A DNA stretch of 64,000 nucleotides from assembly GCA_951813255.1 (NCBI GenBank), contig OX638353.1:1860001-1924000 (forward strand), read 5' to 3'. This document shows positions 24,555-32,942 of the stretch, piece by piece. The notes beneath the pieces were generated by a model. It worked only from the letters and a program-made list of their open reading frames with translations. It did not search any database and was not told the origin of the DNA. The stretch comes from an uncultured Dehalococcoidia bacterium (GTDB lineage Bacteria > Chloroflexota > Dehalococcoidia > Lucifugimonadales > JAAXIE01). A program made the position numbers and the translations under genes. Every line of letters starts with the position of its first letter. Positions within the stretch are counted from its first letter, which is position 1.

Positions 24555-26063
24555 ATGCGCGTAACCGTAATTCATGGTGAAGTAACACAAGTCTCCACTC
24601 CTGCTCTCATCATCGACCTGTTTGAAGGTGTGACTCACCCCGAAGGGGCCACCGGCGCAGTCGACCAAGCCTTGGACAACGCCATTTCACAACTGATAGC
24701 CGAGGGAGAGACCAAGGGAAAGCGGGGCGAGATGACCTTGGTACACACCTTCGGTCGCATCGCGCCCTTTCGTGTACTAATGGCTGGCCTCGGCAAGGAG
24801 AGCAGCTTCAACGTAAACACCATACGGGAGGTGACGGCAGAGGCTTGTCGCTTCTTGCGACGACGGGGCATAACCTCAGCGGCCACAATAGCGCATGGGG
24901 CGGGCATCGGCGGGATAAGTCCCAAGGATTCCGCCCAAGCCATCGCGGAGGGAGCTTCTCTAGGTCTTTATCGATTCACGGAGTACCAGAGTCGCGATGA
25001 CGACGCCCGTGACAACATGGACGAATTGTCCATTATCGAGATGGATGGTTCAAAGTTACATGAATTGGAAGAAGGTGCGCGCCAAGGCTCCTGGATGGCA
25101 GAGGGAGTCTCCCTTACACGGGACATGGTCAACTCTCCGCCCAATGTGATGACACCTAAGCGCATGGCAGAGATTGCGATGGAGATGGCCTCGGTCAAAG
25201 GCCTGGAATGCACCGTGCTGGACCGGCTCGATATGCAAGAACTTGGCATGGGCAGCTTCTTAGGAGTCGCTCAAGGCAGCGTTGAACCGCCCAAGCTCAT
25301 CACCATGCAATATCGTGGTGACCCCGAACATCCCGACAACAACCTCGGCCTGCTGGGGAAGGGCATCACCTTCGATAGTGGGGGATTGTCCTTGAAGACG
25401 GCTACAGGCATGGAGGATATGAAACGGGATATGGCTGGCGGCGCCTCGGTAATGGGAGCCATGAATATCCTCGCCCACCAGCAGCCCAAAATCAACGTCA
25501 CTGGCATCATCGGAGCCACCGAGAACATGCCGGGAGGTGGAGCGCAACGCCCCGGAGATATCGTGCGCACCATGGGAGGCAAGACCATCGAGATTCTGAA
25601 TACCGATGCCGAAGGCCGTCTGGTGCTGGCCGACGTGATGTGTTACGCCAAGCACTTGGGGGTGACACGCATGGTGGACATAGCCACCCTTACCGGAGCA
25701 GTGGTGGTGGCGTTGGGCAACCGCATCACCGGGGTGATGGGCAACGACCAACCGCTGGTGGACCAATTGCTCTCTGCTGGCCAACACATGGGAGAGCCTT
25801 CGTGGCAGCTACCCTTGCACGACTACAAGGACATGATCCGCAGCAACGTGGCCGATATGAAGAACACGGGAGGCCGGGGCGCGGGCTCCATTACCGCCGC
25901 CTGTATCCTAGCCGAGTTTGCCGAGGGCGTGGCGTGGGCCCACATGGACGTGGCTGGCACCACCTATACCGACCGGGAGAAGGGCTACATGGTAAAGGGC
26001 GCCACGGGCGTCCCCGTGCGCACACTGGTAGAGTTGAGCAACTCGCTAGCGCGACAGGCATAG
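24555..26063 (+). CDS. pepA: Leucyl aminopeptidase (M17)
   Basis: 502 residues. The C-terminal catalytic domain has GKGITFDSGGLSLKTATGME with a metal Lys/Asp pair and the family signature NTDAEGRLVLADVMCYAK, where Asp and Glu bind the two zinc ions. VDIATLTGAVVVALGNRITG and the closing AGTTYTDREKGYMVKGATGV are also typical. The N-terminal macro-like domain spans about residues 1-165. The ATG at 24555 follows AAGGAGGACGGCCG. The gap 24367-24554 contains a TATAAT (about 24372) and no gene. Confidence 0.96.
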   Translation: MRVTVIHGEVTQVSTPALIIDLFEGVTHPEGATGAVDQALDNAISQLIAEGETKGKRGEMTLVHTFGRIAPFRVLMAGLGKESSFNVNTIREVTAEACRFLRRRGITSAATIAHGAGIGGISPKDSAQAIAEGASLGLYRFTEYQSRDDDARDNMDELSIIEMDGSKLHELEEGARQGSWMAEGVSLTRDMVNSPPNVMTPKRMAEIAMEMASVKGLECTVLDRLDMQELGMGSFLGVAQGSVEPPKLITMQYRGDPEHPDNNLGLLGKGITFDSGGLSLKTATGMEDMKRDMAGGASVMGAMNILAHQQPKINVTGIIGATENMPGGGAQRPGDIVRTMGGKTIEILNTDAEGRLVLADVMCYAKHLGVTRMVDIATLTGAVVVALGNRITGVMGNDQPLVDQLLSAGQHMGEPSWQLPLHDYKDMIRSNVADMKNTGGRGAGSITAACILAEFAEGVAWAHMDVAGTTYTDREKGYMVKGATGVPVRTLVELSNSLARQA

Positions 26064-26103
26064 CCGACGTCTGACCTCGTCACGAAGCTGCAAAGGAAGA
26101 ACC

Positions 26104-26817
26104 ATGCCCCAAGGACATCTGGCCATTGAGCAACCCTTCGACCTTGCCCGCACCCTGACCATGGGGTTGGTGCTGCGGTGGCGCAAAGAAAACGGGGGCT
26201 GGTTCTCCGGGGTGGTGGAGGACACACTGGTGATGCTGCGACAAGCATCCGCGAATAGTGTGGAATTCAATGCAAGCGAACCGCGCGATCTGGAAGAGGA
26301 GCTCTTGCGCCGGTATCTTGGAATGGACAGGAATCCCACCCTTTTACGCGAGGCGCTCAGCCGTTGCGATCCTAGGATGGCTGATCTGATGGTCCAACAT
26401 GAGGGGATGCACATCCTGCGCCCGGGACCGTGGGAATGCCTCATTACCTGCGTTTGCACACCTGGCCAAAGACCTCACAGGCTTACATCGGACATCGAGA
26501 GGCTGTGTGAACATTATGGACCGCGAGTATCCCTTGATGGCATCACTCGTTACTCCTTTCCGAAGGCCGAGCGCTTAGCCCAACTCACCATCACCGATTT
26601 GAGTCAAGTGGCACTACGTATGCCCCGCCGGGCCGAGTACGTGCACCGGCTTGCGGAGGCAGTGGCTAACGGGGACCTGCAACTGGAAGCGCTGAGAACC
26701 CTGCCCCATGCCGAGGCTAGGGAGCTGCTCCTGCAGTACGGAGGCGTCACTCCTGAGATCGCCGACTGCGTGCTGCTGTACTCGTTGGACAAATGTGGAT
26801 ATGGCATGCAGACTTAG
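26104..26817 (+). CDS. OGG1-like protein lacking catalytic residues (truncated paralog)
   Basis: 237 residues aligning along its length with the next gene. Shared features are a N-terminal FDLARTLTMGLVLRWR strand, an ECLITCVCTP segment and a helix-hairpin-helix region. At the catalytic motif the downstream copy has GIGSKVADC; this one has GVTPEIADC, so the Schiff-base Lys is replaced by Glu. The frame then stops after LDKCGYGMQT, before the catalytic-Asp motif FPIDT and the final helices. It cannot be a lyase/glycosylase of the normal type. It might still bind 8-oxoG DNA, partner the second protein, or be decaying. The ATG start follows AAGGAAG. Confidence 0.75.
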   Translation: MPQGHLAIEQPFDLARTLTMGLVLRWRKENGGWFSGVVEDTLVMLRQASANSVEFNASEPRDLEEELLRRYLGMDRNPTLLREALSRCDPRMADLMVQHEGMHILRPGPWECLITCVCTPGQRPHRLTSDIERLCEHYGPRVSLDGITRYSFPKAERLAQLTITDLSQVALRMPRRAEYVHRLAEAVANGDLQLEALRTLPHAEARELLLQYGGVTPEIADCVLLYSLDKCGYGMQT

Positions 26818-26865
26818 CACAATCGCAAGGGCCATTTACACCCATACCACTCCCTGAGGCCCAAT

Positions 26866-27732
26866 TTGGACCTGCCTGTCCGGCGGCCTTTCGACCTCGA
26901 GCTCACACTCACCATGGGCCAAGCTTTACGTTGGCGGGAGGGAGAGGAGGGCTGGTACGTTGGTGTGCTCAGAGGACATCTCATTAAGCTCCGCCAAACA
27001 TACGACCGCGTGGAATTCCGCTGCAATGTCCCAGCAGACGACGCAAGACACCTGCTTGCGGATTACCTAAGGCTGGACGAGGACGTACTCCCCGTACACC
27101 AAGCGCTCTTGGAGCGCAGCCCAGATATGGCGGAGCTTGTAGAGCGGTATGGTGGGCTACGCATTCTGAGGCAGGAACCGTGGGAGTGCCTAATAACCTA
27201 TGTCTGTTCTCCGCGGAATATGGTTAAGAACAACATCCGGGCAGTGGAGGTCCTAGCTGCTCATTACGGCGAGACGCTGTCGCTAGACGGTATCGAGCGA
27301 AGTGCATTTCCAACACCGGCGGCTCTGGAGGCGTCCGGAGTCGACGAATTGCGTGCGCTCTGGCTGGGCCTGCCCAGGCATGCGGAATACATTCACGATC
27401 TTGCTCAAGAAGTCACCGCAGGCTTCCTTAGCTTGGACGATCTGCGTGGCATGCCTTATGAAGAGGCCAAGAGGCACTTGATGACGTGCAAAGGCATCGG
27501 CAGCAAGGTGGCCGACTGCATCCTGCTATTCTCCTGCGACAAGAGAGAGGCCTTCCCAATTGATACGAACATACGGCGTGCTCTCCGAGCATTCTGCGCG
27601 CTGGAAGGGACGGACTCTCAATTGCTTGAACGTGCCCGGGACCGGTTCGGGAAGCAGGCAGGATACGCCAGTCAACTTCTGTTCCACGGCATCAGGACGA
27701 TAGCCCCAAATGGTGGCCGGACCTTACGTTGA
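26866..27732 (+). CDS. 8-oxoguanine DNA glycosylase/AP lyase (OGG1-type)
   Basis: 288 residues. The N-terminal OGG_N-like domain is RPFDLELTLTMGQALRWREG. The HhH-GPD domain has GLPRHAEYIHDLA, the hairpin MTCKGIGSKVADCILLFSCD with the catalytic Lys, and KREAFPIDTNIRRAL with the catalytic Asp. It should excise 8-oxoguanine opposite cytosine. The start is TTG, and the gene lies 48 bp after the defective paralog, so a tandem duplication is likely. A short basic C-terminus (NGGRTLR) ends the protein. Confidence 0.88.
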   Translation: MDLPVRRPFDLELTLTMGQALRWREGEEGWYVGVLRGHLIKLRQTYDRVEFRCNVPADDARHLLADYLRLDEDVLPVHQALLERSPDMAELVERYGGLRILRQEPWECLITYVCSPRNMVKNNIRAVEVLAAHYGETLSLDGIERSAFPTPAALEASGVDELRALWLGLPRHAEYIHDLAQEVTAGFLSLDDLRGMPYEEAKRHLMTCKGIGSKVADCILLFSCDKREAFPIDTNIRRALRAFCALEGTDSQLLERARDRFGKQAGYASQLLFHGIRTIAPNGGRTLR

Positions 27733-27776
27733 CGTAGCTAGCCTGCTGGCCGTAAACTTGTGTTCCGGTAGCTCGT

Positions 27777-27853
27777 GGTGAGCGTAGCAAAGGGGTTAAT
27801 GCGCCTGACTGTGGCTCAGGAGATCATGGGTTCGAATCCCATCGCTCACCCCA
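27777..27853 (+). tRNA. tRNA-His (GTG)
   Basis: GTGAGCG pairs with CGCTCAC, and an extra 5' G pairs with C73 as is specific to tRNA-His. The anticodon arm is CCTGA-CTGTGGC-TCAGG with anticodon GTG, and the T-arm is ATGGGTTCGAATCCCAT. CCA is encoded. Confidence 0.95.
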
Positions 27854-27911
27854 ATAACTACCCTGACAGACGTTTCCGGGTTCCGGCGAATTCCGGAATA
27901 GCCGGATACAA

Positions 27912-27987
27912 GCGCTCGTAGCTCAGTGGATAGAGCACCTGGCTTCGGACCAGGGGGTCGCGGGTTCGAATCCTGCCGAGCGTGCCA
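27912..27987 (+). tRNA. tRNA-Arg (TCG)
   Basis: Acceptor GCGCTCG/CGAGCGT (one G-T pair), D-arm GCTCAGTGGATAGAGC, anticodon arm CCTGG-CTTCGGA-CCAGG with anticodon TCG, T-arm GCGGGTTCGAATCCTGC. CCA is encoded. It lies 58 bases after tRNA-His and is probably co-transcribed. Confidence 0.95.
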
Positions 27988-28007
27988 CTTCGCCCAACCT
28001 GCGACGC

Positions 28008-29555
28008 TTACTTGCCTTCTTTGATCCAGTCAGCCACGCGTTCACTAATCATGATGGTAGTGGCATTGGTGTTCACGCGGACTACGTTGGGCATCACCGA
28101 AGCGTCAACCACTCTCAGGTTATCTATTCCGCGGACGTGGCAGAATTGGTCGACCACCGCCATTGGGTCCGAGGCAGGACCCATTTTGCACGTGCCCGAG
28201 GAGTGATGCTCGGTGTTGACCGTGCGCAGAATCCAGGAATCCAAGGCATCCTCAGATGCGAGGTCGGCATCGGCTGGCACAAGCCTGTCGCCAAGGATTT
28301 GTTGCATCGCTGGTTGGTCGCATATCCGCATGGCTTGGCGCACCGCCCGGCGCATTCGCTCGCGGTCCCATGGATCGGTAAGGTAACGATAGTCGAGTCG
28401 GGGAGGGGCGCTGGGGTCAGCGGAAGCCAGGGTCAGCTCGCCAGCTGTGGAGGCGTTCTGCAGGGCGATGATGATAGAGAAGCAGTTCAGCCCAGCGGCG
28501 ATAGGGAATCTGAACGCCAGGTTCTCGGGTTCCATTTGAATGGGAAATATCTGGATGTCGTTGCGGGTGTCCGAACCTTCCGCTGTGCAACGCAGTACCG
28601 TTTGAATTGAAGACTCAAAGCCCTCGGGCTGCTCCACTAATTGCTTGAACACCGTGTAGACGACCGGATGGTCCCGCAGGTTCTGCCCCACTCCGGGCAG
28701 GTCGTGCACAACGGGAATACCGAGAGAGCCAAGCTGCTGGACCGGCCCCACGCCTGAGAGCATCAGTAGTTGGGGTGAATTGATGGCTCCGCCACTTATC
28801 ACAATCTGGCCGCCGTAGACGTTGAAAGTCTCGCCGCCGCTCGAAGCCTCGATGCCCATGGCCCGCTTGCCGTCGAACAGTATGCGGTGCGCCTGAACAT
28901 TGGCCCGTATAGTCAGATTCAGGCGATGGCGAGCTTGGTCCAGATAAGCCAAGGCAGTGCTAACCCGGACGCCTGCGCGATTGTTGAGAGGAGTGGGAGC
29001 GATGCCTTGGGAGTCCGGGTGGTTCTGGTCGAGGAATTCAGGGTAGCCTTCAGCTAGGCAGGCCTCATAGAAGGCCTGAACACTAGGCAGCATATCCTCC
29101 CGCTTGTAGCGGCGCACCGGAATTGGGCCTTCGGAGCCGTGGAAATCACCACGGAAGTCCTGGTCGGTCTCCATCTTGCGGAAATGGGTGAGGGTGTTGG
29201 TGTATCCCCATTCGTCGTTGCCCAAGGATGCCCAGTGGTCGTAGTCCTCGGGAACCCCACGGAAGACCACTTGCCCGTTGACTGCACTGGAACCGCCGGT
29301 AACCCGTCCTCTCGGTATTGCGATAGGGCCTTCGTGTTCGGGAGTGGCAGTGGCCTCGTAGGCCCAGTCATGAGTGCCGTAGGCCGAGCGCAAGGCGCTG
29401 CGACCGAACTTCAGGTCATCGGGCAGGCGCTCAAAATCCGGGTAATCTGGCCCCGCTTCCAAGAGCAGGACGGAGCGATCAGCGTCCTCCGAAAGCCTTG
29501 CTGCCAACGCGCTGCCTGCGGAACCGGCACCCACGATAATCACGTCGTACGCCAT
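28008..29555 (-). CDS. GMC-family FAD oxidoreductase (choline dehydrogenase-like)
   Basis: 515 residues. The FAD-binding Rossmann motif is YDVIIVGAGSAGSALAARLS, then VLLLEAGPD and GGSSAVNGQVVFRGVPEDYD (GMC signature 1). SGGAINSPQLLMLSGVG is signature 2. The C-terminal active-site segment is TVNTEHHSSGTCKMG with the conserved His, and VVDASVMPNVV closes it. These enzymes oxidise alcohols; the substrate is not determinable. The ATG at 29555 has GGAGGTAGGAAA before it; the frame continues open to 29918 but without family sequence. It is divergent from the luciferase-like gene, and the 156-bp gap would hold both promoters. Confidence 0.92.
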   Translation of the reverse strand: MAYDVIIVGAGSAGSALAARLSEDADRSVLLLEAGPDYPDFERLPDDLKFGRSALRSAYGTHDWAYEATATPEHEGPIAIPRGRVTGGSSAVNGQVVFRGVPEDYDHWASLGNDEWGYTNTLTHFRKMETDQDFRGDFHGSEGPIPVRRYKREDMLPSVQAFYEACLAEGYPEFLDQNHPDSQGIAPTPLNNRAGVRVSTALAYLDQARHRLNLTIRANVQAHRILFDGKRAMGIEASSGGETFNVYGGQIVISGGAINSPQLLMLSGVGPVQQLGSLGIPVVHDLPGVGQNLRDHPVVYTVFKQLVEQPEGFESSIQTVLRCTAEGSDTRNDIQIFPIQMEPENLAFRFPIAAGLNCFSIIIALQNASTAGELTLASADPSAPPRLDYRYLTDPWDRERMRRAVRQAMRICDQPAMQQILGDRLVPADADLASEDALDSWILRTVNTEHHSSGTCKMGPASDPMAVVDQFCHVRGIDNLRVVDASVMPNVVRVNTNATTIMISERVADWIKEGK

Positions 29556-29711
29556 TTTCCTACCTCCGTCCCCGGTGCCCATCTTATCCGTTTGCATTGC
29601 ATCGGAGACCAACGACTCGCTCTGCAATATAGACGCCTTAGCCAACTTTGGGTAGTCTAGGGTGAAGTTATCCTCGCGTGCTTGTAATCGCTCCTGAAGA
29701 TAGGGGATTGA

Positions 29712-30869
29712 ATGGTCAAAGAAGTCTTGTTCTTCAACGAGATGGCCTATTCGGCCTACTCGCAAGAGTTTGCTGCCCAACTGGGCTATACGAGTCTCAT
29801 GCTGCCCAACGAGCAATTCGATGCTGCCACAGCGTCGCGGTTGTATGGAATGTACCTTGACGAGTTCCAGTACGCATCCGAAGAGGGATTCGACGGGGTG
29901 GTGATCAACGAACACCACAACAACCCTCTCAATATGATGCCAGGCATCAACCTCATCGGGGCCATCCTAGCACGTAACACCAAGAAGGGCCGGATCGTGC
30001 TGCTGGGCAACATCCTGCCGATTCACGAGAACCCTCTGCGGGTGGCAGAAGAGGTTGCGATGATGGACACCATCTCCGGGGGACGAGTGGTGTGCGGATT
30101 CGTACGCGGAGTGGGCACAGAGAGCGTGGCGGTGAACATCAACCCCACTCATAACCGGGAGCGTTATTACGAGGCCCACGACCTCATCGTGAAGGCGTGG
30201 ACGACGCCCGGACCGTTTCGCTGGGAAGGAAAGCACTTCCAATACCGGGTGGTGAACCCTTGGGTGCTGCCCATACAGAAGCCCCATCCTCCCATTTGGG
30301 TCCCAGGTATTACCAGCCCCGAGACGATCATATGGGCAGCTCAGCACGGCTACCCGTACATCGCCCAGAACACCTCAATGGAGGTCACACCCGATATCTG
30401 GGCACTGTACCAGAAGACGGCTGTCGAGTCGGGCTACAAGGCGACTAAAGACAATTTTGGCTACCTGCAGCGTATCTGTGTGGCGGATAGCGACGAGAGG
30501 GCCTACGAGGAGGGCAGAAATTTTTACTGGCAGTTGGGACGCACTTTCGGACGGGCGCCACGCGAATGGACGAGCCCTCCCGGGTACGCCTCCCAAGCGG
30601 CGGCCATCAGCCCGGCTGGGGCCACCGAAGCCCGATTGGCAAGCATCAGCTACGAAGAGGCCGAGGCTATGGACCAGATCATCACCGGCTCTCCTGAAAC
30701 AGTGATACGGAAGCTGAAGAAGGTGGTTGATGTGGCCGACCCGGCTGAGCTCATACTGTGGGCGCGCGAAGGGCCCATGTCCCGCGAGGCAGGCATGCGC
30801 TCCATTGAGTTGCTGGCCAAAGAGGTGATTCCAGCCATCAAGGAGTATGTGCCTCAGATGAACTGCTGA
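29712..30869 (+). CDS. LLM-class flavin-dependent oxidoreductase (luciferase-like monooxygenase)
   Basis: 385 residues with the TIM-barrel family motifs: DEFQYASEEGFDGVVINEHH, LIGAILARNTKKGRIVLLGN, EEVAMMDTISGGRVVCGFVR, and the late PIWVPGITSPETIIWAA and TGSPETVIRKLKKV. It belongs to the bacterial luciferase/alkanal monooxygenase superfamily, which uses FMNH2 or F420H2 and oxygen. SAR202 genomes are reported to be rich in this group, which supports but does not prove the taxonomic guess. The ATG follows AGGGGATTGA. The gene ends at a bidirectional terminator. Confidence 0.92.
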   Translation: MVKEVLFFNEMAYSAYSQEFAAQLGYTSLMLPNEQFDAATASRLYGMYLDEFQYASEEGFDGVVINEHHNNPLNMMPGINLIGAILARNTKKGRIVLLGNILPIHENPLRVAEEVAMMDTISGGRVVCGFVRGVGTESVAVNINPTHNRERYYEAHDLIVKAWTTPGPFRWEGKHFQYRVVNPWVLPIQKPHPPIWVPGITSPETIIWAAQHGYPYIAQNTSMEVTPDIWALYQKTAVESGYKATKDNFGYLQRICVADSDERAYEEGRNFYWQLGRTFGRAPREWTSPPGYASQAAAISPAGATEARLASISYEEAEAMDQIITGSPETVIRKLKKVVDVADPAELILWAREGPMSREAGMRSIELLAKEVIPAIKEYVPQMNC

Positions 30870-30914
30870 TAAGGTGACGCTGCGACATAGCGTTCCGCAG
30901 CGCTGGGAGGAAAC

Positions 30915-30949
30915 CAAGAAGCCCTTGTCTGCATGACAAGGGCTTCTTG
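30915..30949. terminator. Bidirectional terminator between convergent genes
   Basis: CAAGAAGCCCTTGT-CTGCATG-ACAAGGGCTTCTTG is a perfect 14-bp stem. Flanking A- and T-rich bases are modest, but its place between convergent genes supports termination in both directions. Confidence 0.85.
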
Positions 30950-30971
30950 TTAGTGGCTTGCTGGCAGATGC

Positions 30972-32120
30972 CTAGGACTTGTTAAGTACCCTGCTGCTGC
31001 TACGACGCAGGGGGGCGCTTACCTGGTGCAGGTGTTGCAGTATCTCCTTCTGCGACTCCAGTATGCCTGTATGGTGGCAGGTGATGCCACGCTCGGCGCA
31101 GAAGGCCGTGACGAGCTTGTTGGCCTTGCGCAGCTTGTTGCGCGGCATGGTTGGGAAGAGATGGTGCTCAATCTGGTTGTTGAGACCTCCATAGACAAAG
31201 TCGGTCAACGGATTGGACCTGATATTGCGAGCTGTTAGCACCTGTTGTCGCAGGAAGTCCAGCTTGGTGTCCTTGGAGACCAACAGCATGCCCTTGTGAT
31301 TAGGCGCAAAGACGTTGGCCATGTAGAAGCCCGTAGTAGCTTGGTGCACCAAGATGAACAGGACGGCATGCAACGGCTCAAGCAGGTAGAACACAGCTCC
31401 GAAGTAGAGAATCAGATGCAGGACTACGCAGGCTGACTCAGCGAACATGTATTTGACGTTTTTACCGCGCAGCAGGTACTGAAAGCCGTCCATCCTGAGA
31501 CTCAGGGCCTCGAGCATCATCATCGGATACATGCAGAAGGCTTGGTAGCGCACCACCCACCGATAGATGCCCCGCTTGCTCTTGGCCACATCCTCGGTGA
31601 AGGCGATGAAGGGCAGGTCCACATCCCGGTCCCGGTCAAGGTCGTTGGGGTGGGCATGGTGGCGGTTGTGCTTGTCGATCCACCAGCTGCGGTCCAGCAG
31701 AATAAGCAGGTTAACGAAGAATAGGACGATTTCGTTTTTGCGCCCAGAACGGAACATCTGGCGGTGTCCCGCATCATGCCCAAGGAAGCCAATGTTGGTG
31801 AAGACGACTCCGAGGAATACGGCGTTCAGCAGGTGGACCCACAGCGCATCGGCGGTGACCAGCAACCAGATGCTGGCCCCCAGCATGGACGCGGTAGAGA
31901 CGAACTTCCAAGCATAGTAGAGAGGCTGCTTGTCCAACAACCCCGCTCCAGAAACGAGCCGATACAACTCAGCGTAGTCGCTCTGGTCAACGCGCTGTGC
32001 CGACGACTCCCGCCGGGACGTCAACCCGTCGCTGGCGGGAGTCGCAGTAGGTAGAGTGGGGTTAAGGATAGTTGCTGCTTCCAACGTTTGCACACATACC
32101 AAGGGCAGTCGCTGCCTCAT
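30972..32120 (-). CDS. Membrane fatty acid desaturase
   Basis: About 382 residues from the chosen ATG. The three histidine boxes of acyl desaturases are present: HDAGH, HNRHHAHP and QIEHHLFP. Four or so membrane segments lie between them (VLFFVNLLILL, VVLHLILYFGAVFYLL and others). The diiron site would insert a cis double bond in a membrane or CoA-linked acyl chain; the QIEHH third box is typical of front-end and delta-6-like desaturases. The N-terminus is uncertain: 32204 extends the frame by 28 poorly conserved residues. 32121-32395 holds no gene I can support. Confidence 0.92.
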   Translation of the reverse strand: MRQRLPLVCVQTLEAATILNPTLPTATPASDGLTSRRESSAQRVDQSDYAELYRLVSGAGLLDKQPLYYAWKFVSTASMLGASIWLLVTADALWVHLLNAVFLGVVFTNIGFLGHDAGHRQMFRSGRKNEIVLFFVNLLILLDRSWWIDKHNRHHAHPNDLDRDRDVDLPFIAFTEDVAKSKRGIYRWVVRYQAFCMYPMMMLEALSLRMDGFQYLLRGKNVKYMFAESACVVLHLILYFGAVFYLLEPLHAVLFILVHQATTGFYMANVFAPNHKGMLLVSKDTKLDFLRQQVLTARNIRSNPLTDFVYGGLNNQIEHHLFPTMPRNKLRKANKLVTAFCAERGITCHHTGILESQKEILQHLHQVSAPLRRSSSRVLNKS

Positions 32121-32395
32121 GGAGACAGGCAACCTTGACAGGATATACCCTGCATAACCTAAAGCCAAGTGGTGGCACCGCCAAGTTATGCCCGAACAAT
32201 CCAATGAAGGGCCAGTTCATTTGGCATGAAGTTGCATGTTTTCCTCCCACGAAGAGTGGGCCTCTCCCCAAAATCCTTCCCGAGGAGAATGGCCTCTCGA
32301 AAAAGACACGCAGGGATGCCCTCTAGGAGTTAGCCCCCTGCGCATTCAATAATGGGAGCCGTAGAACGGCCGCTTGGGGTTTCTTAAGAGGGACC

Positions 32396-32686
32396 TCACA
32401 CCCCCTCCATTATGAACACGTTAGCTTCTGCGAACTGTCCCCGGAGTTTACGGAGTTCTGTGAACGACTCTGTGTTCATCAGGGCCCTGACCTGGTCAAT
32501 GTTGTCGAACTCGGCGACTGCAATGCGGGCAGGCGTAAAATCGCCCCCCATCGCCTCAAAGTCACCACCCCGAATGATGTACTTTCCGCCGTGAGACGCA
32601 ACGGCCTCGACGAGGCGGTCGGCTAGACCCGCGAGGCCTTCCAAGTCGGTAACTTTAGTGTCGATTGTGATTATGTACGCAGACAT
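32396..32686 (-). CDS. DUF1330-family protein
   Basis: 96 residues with a dimeric alpha/beta-barrel fold: AYIITIDTKVTDLEGL, HGGKYIIRGGDFEAM and the RIAVAEFDNIDQVRAL strand-helix. These small proteins resemble EthD/NIPSNAP ferredoxin-fold proteins, and their function is not established. The ATG at 32686 is preceded by GGAGTAGG. It stands alone; 32687-32942 contains no other gene. Confidence 0.88.
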   Translation of the reverse strand: MSAYIITIDTKVTDLEGLAGLADRLVEAVASHGGKYIIRGGDFEAMGGDFTPARIAVAEFDNIDQVRALMNTESFTELRKLRGQFAEANVFIMEGV

Positions 32687-32942
32687 TGGTTCCTACTCCT
32701 CTCATTCTCCCGGGGGCCTCATTCTCTCAGGGGCAGGAGGGAATTATATACCCATCGTGGCTGGCTAACGTCCGTGCCGGGAGACTGGAGGTGTGTTGGC
32801 CCTGCGGATGAAGCCGGCCAGCAACGCACGGAGATCGACTAACTCCGATGGCGGTGATAATTTCGTTCTTAGATTCCTCCCTCCGGTCGGGATGACATGT
32901 TGGATGGCTGGAGTGGCATGTGGGACGCGCAAGGGTGGGGGG

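Noticed and set aside
26818..26987. Frameshifted continuation of the first OGG1-like copy
   Set aside because: The +1 frame (WIWHADLAQSQG) does not resemble the catalytic-Asp region clearly enough to claim a simple frameshift.
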